A DNA stretch of 64,000 bases from Arachidicoccus sp. BS20 (GTDB lineage Bacteria; Bacteroidota; Bacteroidia; Chitinophagales; Chitinophagaceae), in the NCBI RefSeq assembly GCF_001659705.1, contig NZ_CP015971.1, positions 682,001 to 746,000 of the forward strand, in the 5' to 3' direction. Made by a program: the position numbers and the translations under genes. The notes under the pieces were generated by a model. The model was not told where the DNA came from. It saw only the letters and a program-made list of their open reading frames with translations, and made no database searches. Positions 51,449-59,558 of the stretch are shown in pieces (positions within the stretch are counted from its first letter, which is position 1; every line of letters begins with the position of its first letter).

Positions 51449-52189
51449 ATGAACTACATGAAACTTCTTAAAGGAATATTCGCACGCATCTGGGCATTAT
51501 GGGCATTGATTGTATTTGTTGCAACCATGTTGATTTGTTTTATTTTTATGCTGCCTTGCTTTTTTCTGAAAGACCCGCAGCGAGCGGCTTTGCAGAAAAA
51601 TGTATCGAAAGTCTGGATGCGGATTTTTCTCACACTCACACTTGTTTTTATCAAAACAAAAAACAAGAAAGTTTTTCAGAAAGGCAAAAATTACATTCTC
51701 GTTTGCAACCACAATAGTTTTATGGATGTGATGATAACCAATCCTTTTGTGCCAAATGTTGCAAAAACGATTGCTAAAAAAAGTTTTGTAAAAGTTCCCA
51801 TTCTCGGTTGGATTTATACCTGGGGCTCTGTTTTGGTAGATAGAAAAAATACACAAAGCCGCACACAAAGTTATGGCGAAATGAAAGACGTGTTATCGAC
51901 CGGAATGAGTATGTTGATTTTCCCTGAAGGTACACGTAACAAGACGTCTAAACCTTTAGGCAATTTTCAGAACGGCGCATTCCGATTGGCGATTGATACG
52001 CAAAAAGGCATCATTCCTATTGTTCTTTTCAATACTAAAAAAATTTTGCAAGAAGATAAATTTTATATGCTTCCGGGAATTGTTGAAGTGCATTATTTAC
52101 CGCCAATCAATCCTGCAAATAAAACTGCCGACGAACTAAAACAAAATATATATGAAATAATGTGGAATTATTACGAAGCAAATTATTGA
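51449..52189 (+). CDS. plsC: 1-acyl-sn-glycerol-3-phosphate acyltransferase
   Basis: A 246-residue inner-membrane enzyme of phospholipid synthesis that adds the second acyl chain to lysophosphatidic acid. One or two N-terminal hydrophobic helices, then HNSFMD (HxxxxD, His88 and Asp93), GWIYTWGSVLVDRKN and FPEGTRNKTSKPLGNFQNGAF, all typical. The gene's end overlaps the end of the convergent MFS gene by seven nt. Exact substrate specificity is not visible. Confidence 0.9.
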   Translation: MNYMKLLKGIFARIWALWALIVFVATMLICFIFMLPCFFLKDPQRAALQKNVSKVWMRIFLTLTLVFIKTKNKKVFQKGKNYILVCNHNSFMDVMITNPFVPNVAKTIAKKSFVKVPILGWIYTWGSVLVDRKNTQSRTQSYGEMKDVLSTGMSMLIFPEGTRNKTSKPLGNFQNGAFRLAIDTQKGIIPIVLFNTKKILQEDKFYMLPGIVEVHYLPPINPANKTADELKQNIYEIMWNYYEANY

Positions 52190-53406
52190 ACCAAAAACTG
52201 CGCCGCATTTCTGCGTTTTCTTTTAAAATAGAAAAAGACAATAGAAGAAACTATTCCAATCACGCCTTCTATCACAACAGTTGCTTTTGCCCCGCATTGT
52301 TCAGCAATCGCACCTACAATCAAGCTGCCGACAGGTATCAATCCTTGATAAGACATAATAAAATAACTTACCACTCTGCCGCGCATATCGTCTGCAACGT
52401 GCATTTGCAAATAAGTATTTATGGCAGCCGTCATCGACATCATTCCCATGCCCGTTAACAATGTAAAAAACAATGCTACCTGCAAATTAAAACTCGACGA
52501 CAACAACAGCACACCAATTGCAAAAACGGTGCTGCCGGCAAATACAATTGTCAGCATATCTTTATTCGGCTTCAATGTTGCAATATACCCTGTACCAATC
52601 AACGCACCTACTCCTGCCGCACTCTCAAACCAACTGAAAGTAGCAGCATCGCCTTGAAAAACATCTTTGGCAAACACAGGCAGCAACGTACTGAACGGAA
52701 TCACAAACACACTATATGCTGCAAGCAGCATAATAACCGAAGACGAATCCGGCGACTCTTTTAAATATACATAACCTTCGTACAAAGTTTGCCAAACATT
52801 TTCTTCTTTATGTTCCACTTTGGGCAAGTGAAGCTTCATCATCAGCAAAGAAAAAATCACGAAAAAATAGCTGATAAAATTGATAGAAAAACACATTGTA
52901 TCGCCCAATGTACTTAACAAAATTCCACCGACGGCAGGTCCCAAAATCCTTGTAAGATTTGCCATTGCCGAGTTAAGCGCAATTGCGTTCGGCAAATCCT
53001 CTTCGTGTTCAATCATCTTTACAATCAACGATTGCCGCGCGGTTGTATCAAATGCGGTAATTATTCCCTGAATCAAACTGAGTATAATAATTACCGCCAT
53101 ATTGTCCAGCTTTATGTAAACGACATAAGTGAAAATACCTGCCTGTAAAGCCAGTAAAATTTGTGTCGCCAATAAAATCTTATAACGATTGTGCCTGTCT
53201 GTAAAACCACCTACGTAGGGAGACAATAATAATGATGGAATAAGGTTGGCAAACATGGTCAAACCCAGCATAAATGCCGAACTTGTAAGCCGGTAAACAA
53301 TCCAGCTTACAGCAACTTTTTGCATCCATGTTCCAATCAAAGACACAGATTGACCACTTAGAAAATATCTGAAATTTTTAGACTTCAAAGCCCTAAATGC
53401 CTGCAT
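52183..53406 (-). CDS. MFS exporter (EntS/MFS_3 type)
   Basis: A 407-residue major facilitator with 12 membrane segments. MQAFRALKSKNFRYFLSGQSVSLIGTWMQKVAVSWIVYRLTSSAFMLGL and FVGGFTDRHNRYKILL-like blocks (PYVGGFTDRHNRYKILLATQ) place it in the MFS_3 group that contains enterobactin and multidrug exporters. Start at ATG 53406, which keeps it off the upstream gene; it lies 11 nt after marR, so the two form an operon. It probably exports a toxic or signal compound sensed by the MarR protein. Confidence 0.86.
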   Translation of the reverse strand: MQAFRALKSKNFRYFLSGQSVSLIGTWMQKVAVSWIVYRLTSSAFMLGLTMFANLIPSLLLSPYVGGFTDRHNRYKILLATQILLALQAGIFTYVVYIKLDNMAVIIILSLIQGIITAFDTTARQSLIVKMIEHEEDLPNAIALNSAMANLTRILGPAVGGILLSTLGDTMCFSINFISYFFVIFSLLMMKLHLPKVEHKEENVWQTLYEGYVYLKESPDSSSVIMLLAAYSVFVIPFSTLLPVFAKDVFQGDAATFSWFESAAGVGALIGTGYIATLKPNKDMLTIVFAGSTVFAIGVLLLSSSFNLQVALFFTLLTGMGMMSMTAAINTYLQMHVADDMRGRVVSYFIMSYQGLIPVGSLIVGAIAEQCGAKATVVIEGVIGIVSSIVFFYFKRKRRNAAQFLVQ

Positions 53407-53417
53407 AAATAACTGTT

Positions 53418-53855
53418 TTAAAACTCTGCCATAGATAATTTTTGTAACAATGCAACGAATGAAGGGAGCTGTGCTATTTCTTCTTTTGAGAGTTTTTTTG
53501 CAATAGCCTCGGAAAGCCATGCGCTACGCGCGGCACGCATTTCGGCCAGCTTGGATTTGCCCGTTGTATTGAGCGAAATATAAACTCTGCGTCCATCTTT
53601 GTCATCCGCATTTTTAACAATGCAATCTTCCTCGTACAATCGATTGATGATTTGCGACATGGCTTGTGCCGAAATATGATGCGCGTCTGCAAGTTCAGAA
53701 GGCAACATTTTAGTATTCTGCTCCAATAAAGCCATTGTCGTTTGCTCGCTCAGGGAGAAAGGTTGCTTTCCGGCTTCCTTTCTTAATCGCCGTGTGAGCT
53801 GTGCCATCGAATTGTTGAACGAAACCGCTAAATCGAAGAAGCTGTTTTTTGCCAT
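53418..53855 (-). CDS. MarR-family transcriptional regulator
   Basis: A 145-residue winged-helix regulator: PSELADAHHISAQAMSQIINRLYEEDCIVKNADDKDGRRVYISLNTTGKSKLAEM is the MarR DNA-binding region with the beta-wing DxRR, here KDGRR. It forms an operon with the MFS exporter 11 nt downstream and is probably released by a ligand to allow expression. Its own promoter overlaps a palindrome (53885-53900), which fits autorepression. Confidence 0.92.
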   Translation of the reverse strand: MAKNSFFDLAVSFNNSMAQLTRRLRKEAGKQPFSLSEQTTMALLEQNTKMLPSELADAHHISAQAMSQIINRLYEEDCIVKNADDKDGRRVYISLNTTGKSKLAEMRAARSAWLSEAIAKKLSKEEIAQLPSFVALLQKLSMAEF

Positions 53856-53884
53856 TTGTCAAATAATTAAGTTAATTAATAAAT

Positions 53885-53924
53885 TAACTTTGTAAAGTTA
53901 CTTTACTATTTTTACACGACAAAA
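53885..53924 (-). promoter_or_regulatory. marR promoter overlapping a MarR-type operator
   Basis: Minus strand: TTTTG (53920-53924), 19-nt spacer, TAACTTTA (53893-53900). The -7 box is one arm of a palindrome TAACTTT-GT-AAAGTTA (53885-53900), the size and symmetry of MarR operators. Binding there would block polymerase. Confidence 0.6.
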
Positions 53925-54116
53925 GAATGATAGAACTTTTAACATTCCAGAAACAATCTTTATCCGCTTTGGATATTTTGAATATGTAATTGTCAACTGA
54001 TTTCCGGCTTTTTCAGATTTTTTTTTACGCAAGGCAACCATTCATCCTATTTAATTGTTTAATCTTTGAGTATATAATATTTTAACTGTAAAATCTCTCG
54101 GAACTTACTACTTTTA

Positions 54117-54686
54117 ATGGAACATCAATTGTCTGACATTTTGAGTGGCTGCCGGCAGGAAATACCTGCCTGGCAAAAGATTTTATATGAACGATATTAC
54201 GGGTTCGCATATTCTGTTTGTATGAGATATACTTCAAATAATGAAGATGCCATCGAGACAATGAATGACGGATTCGTAAAGATTTTTAAAGGCGTTGCAA
54301 AATTCACGGAACCGGAAGACAATACTAACTTGCCGAAGGCATTTATGGGTTGGGTTAAAACGATTATGATAAATACAAGCATTAATCATGCGAAATCTGT
54401 GGCAAGAAAAATTTCATGGACGGCAACGGATGATGCTGCACAAAATATTGCATCTCATCAGCACAGTCCTATTTCAGACATTTCTTATACAGAATTAGTA
54501 AAAATGGTACAACGTTTAAGCCCCGCTTATCGTAATACCTTTAGTTTATATGCAATAGAAGGTTTCTCTCACGAAGAAATTGCGGGAATTTTAGGTATAT
54601 CTGTTGGAACTTCAAAATCAAACTTATTAAAAGCTCGGAAGAATTTGCGAAAAATTTTGGACAAGACTTATGCCGAAAAAGTTTAA
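54117..54686 (+). CDS. ECF-type RNA polymerase sigma factor
   Basis: A 189-residue sigma-70 family protein of the extracytoplasmic-function type: region 2 (WQKILYERYYGFAYSVCMRYTSNNEDAIETMNDGFVKIFKGVAKF) and region 4 (LVKMVQRLSPAYRNTFSLYAIEGFSHEEIAGILGISVGTSKSNLLKARKNLRKIL). It redirects RNA polymerase to an envelope-related regulon. Four nt downstream is a predicted anti-sigma factor that spans both membranes. Start at ATG 54117. It is followed co-directionally by envelope protein genes that are good candidates for its regulon. Confidence 0.93.
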   Translation: MEHQLSDILSGCRQEIPAWQKILYERYYGFAYSVCMRYTSNNEDAIETMNDGFVKIFKGVAKFTEPEDNTNLPKAFMGWVKTIMINTSINHAKSVARKISWTATDDAAQNIASHQHSPISDISYTELVKMVQRLSPAYRNTFSLYAIEGFSHEEIAGILGISVGTSKSNLLKARKNLRKILDKTYAEKV

Positions 54687-54690
54687 CAAT

Positions 54691-55977
54691 ATGGACAACG
54701 AAGAGTTTGACAAACTCTTTCGACAATCTGCAGAAGATTTTACTCCGCCTTCCGCTCCCGAAGGTGCATGGGACAATTTTTATGAAAATAAATTATCGGA
54801 CAAAAAGAAAAAGAAAGGATGGCTACTGACAAATATTGAAAGGTTGTTATCGCCATTTATAGTACCTAAATTATCGTGGCAGTTTGCTACCACAGGCGTA
54901 CTCATTATCGTCGCAGGTATCTGGTTGTCAATGAATAATACAACAAATCTGCATCAAGCTGTTCAAACACAAAAAATCATTGCCGAAGGTCCAAAACAGC
55001 AACTTCAAATTGAACAAGACAACGACACAGGAGTTTTAAATGAAAATGATGACCATTCCAATATAGTTGCCGAAAATGGTATATACACAGCAAAGCGAAA
55101 TAACAAAAGTTCTTCACAAGAAATTTTCCGTCAGGTATCAATTGTTCCAAATACAAATAAAAACAGCAATATCATATATAATCTTCCCGAAAAATCCGGG
55201 CTGATTAAGATGAACACCGACATATATAATAATGTAATATCCGGCAGAAAAAATTCAATTGACAGTATTAATACAAGAAGATACGTTCTTGACAATAATC
55301 CAAATAAAACTATAAATAAACAGCCTGCACAACAACCGGATTTAAAAGGTTTTTTTGCAGTAGATGATGATGAAAACACCAAAAATCACAATGATGCGAG
55401 ATGGCAGGTAGGCGTTGTTGGCGGCTCTAATGTAAGCGTTATACACGGCAATGTTTCGGGCAATCCCGGATTGAATACCGGCGTTATGGTTCAACGCCGG
55501 ATTAATGAATCTCGTTTGTCGGTAGAAGCCGGTATTGTAAGGGAATCTATGGCTTATGATGTGGACAATGCAGATTTTCATCCAAACGGGAAAACTATTT
55601 CGTCTGAAGTCTCGAATATCAATGGGACCTGCACCATGGTTGATGTCCCTGTGAATATCCGTTACGATGTAGTTCATACAAAAAAGAGCAATGCTTTCGT
55701 AAGCACAGGTGTTTCTACGACGTGGATGGCAAATCAAAATTATACATATCAATATACAGCAGATAATGGCAACACAACACAAGTAAGCAGAGACGTGAGC
55801 GGACAAGGCAAAAACGTATATGCGGTTACTAATGTTTCAATAGGTTTTGAACAACATTTTAAGAATACTTCCGTGCAGGTAGCTCCTTACGTAAAAATTC
55901 CTTTGGGCGGCATAGGATATGGTAATATGAATTTGGGAAGTGTAGGCGCACAAATTTCTATTAAGAAAAGTTTCTAA
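54691..55977 (+). CDS. Candidate dual-membrane-spanning anti-sigma factor
   Basis: A 428-residue protein with four visible parts. Residues 1-62 are cytoplasmic and acidic/basic (MDNEEFDKLFRQSAEDFTPP, then AWDNFYENKL), as in anti-sigma binding segments. Residues about 64-80 are one hydrophobic helix (WQFATTGVLIIVAGIWLS). Residues about 85-234 are polar, rich in Asn, Gln, Lys and Ser, without hydrophobic stretches. Residues about 235-428 look like an outer-membrane beta-barrel (alternating strands such as RWQVGVVGGSNVSVI, VSIGFEQHF, VQVAPYVKIPLGG) ending in a terminal Phe. It could therefore cross both membranes as one chain. The upstream in-frame ATG at 54670 overlaps the sigma gene; 54691 fits better. 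Confidence 0.8.
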   Translation: MDNEEFDKLFRQSAEDFTPPSAPEGAWDNFYENKLSDKKKKKGWLLTNIERLLSPFIVPKLSWQFATTGVLIIVAGIWLSMNNTTNLHQAVQTQKIIAEGPKQQLQIEQDNDTGVLNENDDHSNIVAENGIYTAKRNNKSSSQEIFRQVSIVPNTNKNSNIIYNLPEKSGLIKMNTDIYNNVISGRKNSIDSINTRRYVLDNNPNKTINKQPAQQPDLKGFFAVDDDENTKNHNDARWQVGVVGGSNVSVIHGNVSGNPGLNTGVMVQRRINESRLSVEAGIVRESMAYDVDNADFHPNGKTISSEVSNINGTCTMVDVPVNIRYDVVHTKKSNAFVSTGVSTTWMANQNYTYQYTADNGNTTQVSRDVSGQGKNVYAVTNVSIGFEQHFKNTSVQVAPYVKIPLGGIGYGNMNLGSVGAQISIKKSF

Positions 55978-56037
55978 TTCAATAATAAAACACATTCGGT
56001 TAGCAGCATTTAAATAATCATTTTTAAATCACATTTT

Positions 56038-56460
56038 ATGAAACGAAAAAAAGCGATTTTTTCCGTAGTGGCAATTCTTTGCGCTATCGGGATTGCAGGC
56101 GGCATTTGGGGCTGGATGGCTTATCACAAAGCAAGACCCACGCTCGATTCCGTTAAAGCAGATGTACAAATCAATGCAGCGAAATTGTACAACGACTTTA
56201 GTACAAATGAACAAAACGCCGATAAACTTTATCTGAATAAAGTCGTGGAAGTCAGCGGTGTCGTGGCTTCCGTGCAACAGGACAGCAGTTCCGCATCGGT
56301 ACAATTAACGGCAGGCGACGGCGCCATGGGCGGCATCAACTGCGATATGCGAAGTACAGAAAACCTGCCGAAAAAAGGCGACAGCGTACACATCAAAGGC
56401 AGATGCACAGGCTATTTGATGGATGTGAGTCTTGTAGATGCAGTCAATATTTCTAAATAA
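56038..56460 (+). CDS. Membrane-anchored OB-fold (tRNA_anti-like) protein
   Basis: A 140-residue protein with an N-terminal signal anchor (MKRKKAIFSVVAILCAIGIAGGIWGWMAYH) and a single OB-fold domain of the tRNA_anti-like family: LYLNKVVEVSGVVASVQQD, VQLTAGDGAMGGINCDM and GDSVHIKGRCTGYLMDVSLVDA. Despite the family name it is extracytoplasmic, so nucleic-acid binding is unlikely. It is the first of four closely spaced genes (gaps 25, 30 and 10 nt) after the sigma/anti-sigma pair. Function unknown. Confidence 0.75.
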   Translation: MKRKKAIFSVVAILCAIGIAGGIWGWMAYHKARPTLDSVKADVQINAAKLYNDFSTNEQNADKLYLNKVVEVSGVVASVQQDSSSASVQLTAGDGAMGGINCDMRSTENLPKKGDSVHIKGRCTGYLMDVSLVDAVNISK

Positions 56461-56485
56461 ATAATGAACATAAAAAAATAAATAC

Positions 56486-56884
56486 ATGAAAAGAAAAATT
56501 CTTGCTTCCGGTAGTGTTTTCAGTTTGATTATTCTCGGAAGTGCAGTTTTAAACAGCTGTTCCAAAGCCAATGAAACTGCACTTCAACAATCAGGTGGCA
56601 TTACGTGCGATACTGTAAATATGAAGTACCAGGCAGATGTGCTTCCGATACTTACCGCCGAATGTTACAGTTGCCACAGCTCGCAAACATATTTATCGTC
56701 CGGGTCAAATCTCAATCTGGAAGATTTCGGCATTCTTAAATCAGAAGCGGATAACGGCGATTTGCTGAACGCCATCAAACATACCGGCAACGTTACGCCA
56801 ATGCCATTAAATCTTCCACAACTTTCCGACTGTGAAATCAATACAATAACAGATTGGATTAATAACGGCAGTAAAAACAATTAA
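56486..56884 (+). CDS. Mono-haem c-type cytochrome lipoprotein
   Basis: A 132-residue protein. Lipoprotein signal peptide with lipobox LNSC (Cys25), then one haem-binding CxxCH (Cys60, Cys63, His64) and a candidate distal ligand Met106 in GNVTPMPLN. Two further cysteines (41 and 116) could form a disulfide. This resembles the small planctomycete-type cytochrome domain found in many Bacteroidota lipoproteins. It should carry electrons at the periplasmic face of a membrane. Operon with an OB-fold gene before and a YceI gene after it. Confidence 0.85.
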   Translation: MKRKILASGSVFSLIILGSAVLNSCSKANETALQQSGGITCDTVNMKYQADVLPILTAECYSCHSSQTYLSSGSNLNLEDFGILKSEADNGDLLNAIKHTGNVTPMPLNLPQLSDCEINTITDWINNGSKNN

Positions 56885-56914
56885 CCAAGTCATTCAATTA
56901 AAAAAAACAGAAAG

Positions 56915-57460
56915 ATGAAAAAAATAATCTTATGCTTACTTATCATTCCCGTAAGCTATACGCTAAAAGCACAAAAGTTTTTTACACGAAACGGAGAAGT
57001 AAGTTTTTATTCAAAAGCGCCTGCGGAAACCATTCAGGCAGAGAACAAGCAAGTACTTGCCATCATTGATGTATCTACAAAACAAGTTGCCTTTAATCTT
57101 TTGACAAAAGGATTTTTGTTTCAAAAACAATTGATGCAAGACCACTTCAACGAAGAAGTAATAGAAAGTGATAAATACCCGAAAGCAAGTTTCACGGGAA
57201 AAATTACCGATGCTGTTGATTTAACCAAAGCCGGCAAATACCACGTACACATTACGGGACAACTGACCATGCACGGCGTAGCGAAACCCGTAACAACAGA
57301 AGCCGATATTGAAGTTGCTTCGGGCGAATTAAAAGCAACCTCTTCCTTCAAGGTTGCTTATGAAGATTATAAAATCACAATGCCTTCTTTGCTGAAAAAT
57401 AATGTGGCTAAAACAATAGCCATTTCGGTAAACATCGATTGTAAACCCATGAATAAATAA
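56915..57460 (+). CDS. YceI-family protein (first copy)
   Basis: A 181-residue exported protein with a signal peptide (MKKIILCLLIIPVSYTLKAQ) and a YceI-type beta-barrel lipocalin-like domain: FFTRNGEVSFYSKAPAETIQAENKQVLAIIDVSTKQVAFNLLTKGFLFQKQLMQDHFNEEVIESDKYPKASFTGKI, then GKYHVHITGQLTMHGVAKPVTTEADIEV. YceI proteins bind isoprenoid lipids such as ubiquinone-like chains. Next to a cytochrome lipoprotein it suggests quinone or isoprenoid handling. Ten nt before the next gene. Confidence 0.88.
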   Translation: MKKIILCLLIIPVSYTLKAQKFFTRNGEVSFYSKAPAETIQAENKQVLAIIDVSTKQVAFNLLTKGFLFQKQLMQDHFNEEVIESDKYPKASFTGKITDAVDLTKAGKYHVHITGQLTMHGVAKPVTTEADIEVASGELKATSSFKVAYEDYKITMPSLLKNNVAKTIAISVNIDCKPMNK

Positions 57461-57470
57461 AATAAAAACA

Positions 57471-58388
57471 ATGATTAAGAAACTTAGCATATTCATATTA
57501 TCGGCAATTGCATTGGTGCATCATTCTTATGCGCAAGATACAACAAGCAACAACCTGATGAGCCTGTTAAACGATTCCATTTCATCTCAGGAAGCGGCGG
57601 ACAATAAAGTTACTTCTATATTTAAAGGCACACAAATAGTGGATCTTCCAACCGTGGAGCAACCCGGCAAAAGAAACCTGCAAGTATTGATTATGCACCG
57701 CTTCGGTCGCCTGAATAACGGCGCATATCAATTCTTCGGGTTGGACAACGCATCTATACGTTTAGCATTGGATTACGGACTTACAGACAGGCTTGCAGTA
57801 GGCATCGGCAGGAGTTCTCTTGATAAAGTATTTGACGCTTCGTTCAAATATAAAATAGCTTATCAGCGCAAAAAGAAAATGCCTGTTGCCATCAGCTTCT
57901 ACGGTTTGGCAACCACACAAACCTTGCGCTATACCGATAAGCCATACTTAAACTTCAAGTATCGTACCGCTTATACATCACAGTTGTTAATCGCTCGAAA
58001 ATTTACGGAAGCGTTGTCTCTGGAAGCCGCACCTGCGTGGATACATTATAATCTTGTACCTACTCCGCAAGACAAGAACAATATTTTTGTAATGAGTGTG
58101 GGCGGCAGAATGAAAATCACGAAAAGAATGAGCATCGATGCAGAATATAATTATCTGCCCAATAACTCTTTGCCGTCCGAAGGGGTACATTCTTCATTAA
58201 GCGCCGCCCTTGAAATTGAAACGGGCGGGCACGTATTCCAGTTTGTATTCAGCAATGCACAGGGAATGATAGGACCTTATTACCTCACACAATCAACAGG
58301 CACCTGGGGCAAAGGCGATATTTATTTTGGATTCAATATATCGCGCGCATTCGGCTGGAGCAAGCATGGTAAGAAGAAAAAGGGCTAA
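57471..58388 (+). CDS. DUF5777-type outer-membrane beta-barrel protein
   Basis: A 305-residue protein with a signal peptide (MIKKLSIFILSAIALVHHSYAQ) and a barrel-like sequence: ALDYGLTDRLAVGIGRSSLDKVFDASFKYKIAYQ, YTSQLLIARKFTEALSLEAAPAWIHYN, MKITKRMSIDAEYNYLPNNSL, and ALEIETGGHVFQFVFSNAQGM are typical of the DUF5777 family. Probably an outer-membrane protein of about 10-14 strands, role unknown. The fourth gene of a tight unit; a strong terminator follows 44 nt downstream. Confidence 0.83.
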   Translation: MIKKLSIFILSAIALVHHSYAQDTTSNNLMSLLNDSISSQEAADNKVTSIFKGTQIVDLPTVEQPGKRNLQVLIMHRFGRLNNGAYQFFGLDNASIRLALDYGLTDRLAVGIGRSSLDKVFDASFKYKIAYQRKKKMPVAISFYGLATTQTLRYTDKPYLNFKYRTAYTSQLLIARKFTEALSLEAAPAWIHYNLVPTPQDKNNIFVMSVGGRMKITKRMSIDAEYNYLPNNSLPSEGVHSSLSAALEIETGGHVFQFVFSNAQGMIGPYYLTQSTGTWGKGDIYFGFNISRAFGWSKHGKKKKG

Positions 58389-58431
58389 GTAATTAAAGGA
58401 CTTGTGTAATCTTATTTTGATAAAACAGAAT

Positions 58432-58466
58432 GCAGATAATTATCATTAAGATTTATCTGCTTTTTT
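58432..58466 (+). terminator. Terminator closing the OB-fold/cytochrome/YceI/DUF5777 unit
   Basis: An 8-bp stem GCAGATAA (58432-58439) with 58453-58460, 13-nt loop, then six T. The remaining 168 nt before the next gene are A/T-rich; they contain an AACAGT-CTT-ACTGTT dyad near 58579 and otherwise nothing I recognise. Confidence 0.8.
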
Positions 58467-58634
58467 CATTTTTTACATCTGTAGTATCATACAGTTTTCA
58501 ATCTACCCTCATCAATAAAATATCGTAGTCTTCTTCTCTATTTTATTATAAAAAATTTTAGCCTGCGGCAACCGATTTAACAGTCTTACTGTTCATAAGA
58601 GTATAGAAAATAAAATCAATTAAAATTTTAAAAA

Positions 58635-59498
58635 ATGAAGACAAAAACAGTTTCACGATTACTTGCCGGCGTATTCATACTCGGCTTGTCAGCCTGTTCC
58701 AAAAGCAACAGCTCTACAACATCGGACAACACGGATAAAAGCAGCACGATACAGCTTTCTTCCAATGCAACCTTTGGCAATATCATTACCGATGGAAATG
58801 GTATGACATTGTATTTCTTTTCGATCGATGCAACCGGACAGTCCGGCTGTTCCGGCGATTGCACCGTGGCATGGCCTACCTATTATGCCGCAACACCTAC
58901 AATCGGAGACGGACTGAACAGTTCGGACTTTGGCACTATCACTCGTCCCGATGGCAGTAAACAAACAACTTACAAAGGATGGCCGCTCTATTATTATATG
59001 GGCGATACTAAAGCCGGCGATGTTACGGGAGATGCCGTAAATAATGTATGGTTTGTAGCAAAGCCGGATTATACGGTTATGCTTGCCAATGAACAATTGG
59101 TAGGCAATGACGGAAAAAATTATACCGGCGATTATCAGGAAGGAACAGGCGTTACGCAATATATTACAGACGCCGTAGGCAATACTTTATATTCATTTAC
59201 GCCCGACAAGTTCAATACAAATACTTTTACCAAATCTGATTTCAGCAACAATGCTGTTTGGCCTATCGACACCATCAGCACGATACAAAGCGTTCCATCT
59301 ATTTTAAAGAAAAGCGATTTTGCTGTTATACAGGTTTTCGGCAAACCGCAACTTACTTACAAAGGTTGGCCATTGTACTATTTTGGAGCAGATGGTATGA
59401 TGCGTGGCAACACCAAAGGCGTGAGTGTTCCTACGCCGGGCGTGTGGCCTATCGTTAATACAAAAACAAACACAGCTCCTCAGCCTGTTACATTTTAA
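58635..59498 (+). CDS. YxFxxD-repeat lipoprotein (Lipoprotein_15/COG4315 type)
   Basis: A 287-residue protein with a lipoprotein signal (lipobox LSAC, Cys21). The body carries repeated aromatic motifs of the Yx(F/W)xxD kind: LYFFSID (Tyr60), PLYYYMGD (about 118-124), LYSFTPD (Tyr186) and PLYYFGAD (about 247-253). It also has a cysteine pair GCSGDC (Cys72, Cys76) followed by TVAWP. The fold is a secreted repeat of unknown role. It has its own terminator downstream and lies between two envelope units. Confidence 0.85.
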   Translation: MKTKTVSRLLAGVFILGLSACSKSNSSTTSDNTDKSSTIQLSSNATFGNIITDGNGMTLYFFSIDATGQSGCSGDCTVAWPTYYAATPTIGDGLNSSDFGTITRPDGSKQTTYKGWPLYYYMGDTKAGDVTGDAVNNVWFVAKPDYTVMLANEQLVGNDGKNYTGDYQEGTGVTQYITDAVGNTLYSFTPDKFNTNTFTKSDFSNNAVWPIDTISTIQSVPSILKKSDFAVIQVFGKPQLTYKGWPLYYFGADGMMRGNTKGVSVPTPGVWPIVNTKTNTAPQPVTF

Positions 59499-59506
59499 TA
59501 CGTAAC

Positions 59507-59535
59507 GCGGGACTAATCAAAAGTCCCGCTTTTTT
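59507..59535 (+). terminator. Terminator of the repeat-lipoprotein gene
   Basis: An 8-bp GC-rich stem GCGGGACT (59507-59514) with 59522-59529, 7-nt loop, then six T. It is the clearest intrinsic terminator in the right half. Confidence 0.92.
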
Positions 59536-59558
59536 ATATTATTCCAACACACCTAATC

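Noticed and set aside
54103-54110. GGAACTT just before the sigma gene as its own ECF -35 box
   Set aside because: No GTC-type -10 element lies at 15-17 nt; the nearest is too far and lies within the gene. Not enough for an autoregulation claim.
54670-54691. Upstream start of the anti-sigma candidate at 54670
   Set aside because: It overlaps the sigma gene and adds seven residues without support; 54691 gives a clean 4-nt gap. Not excluded, since short overlaps are common.
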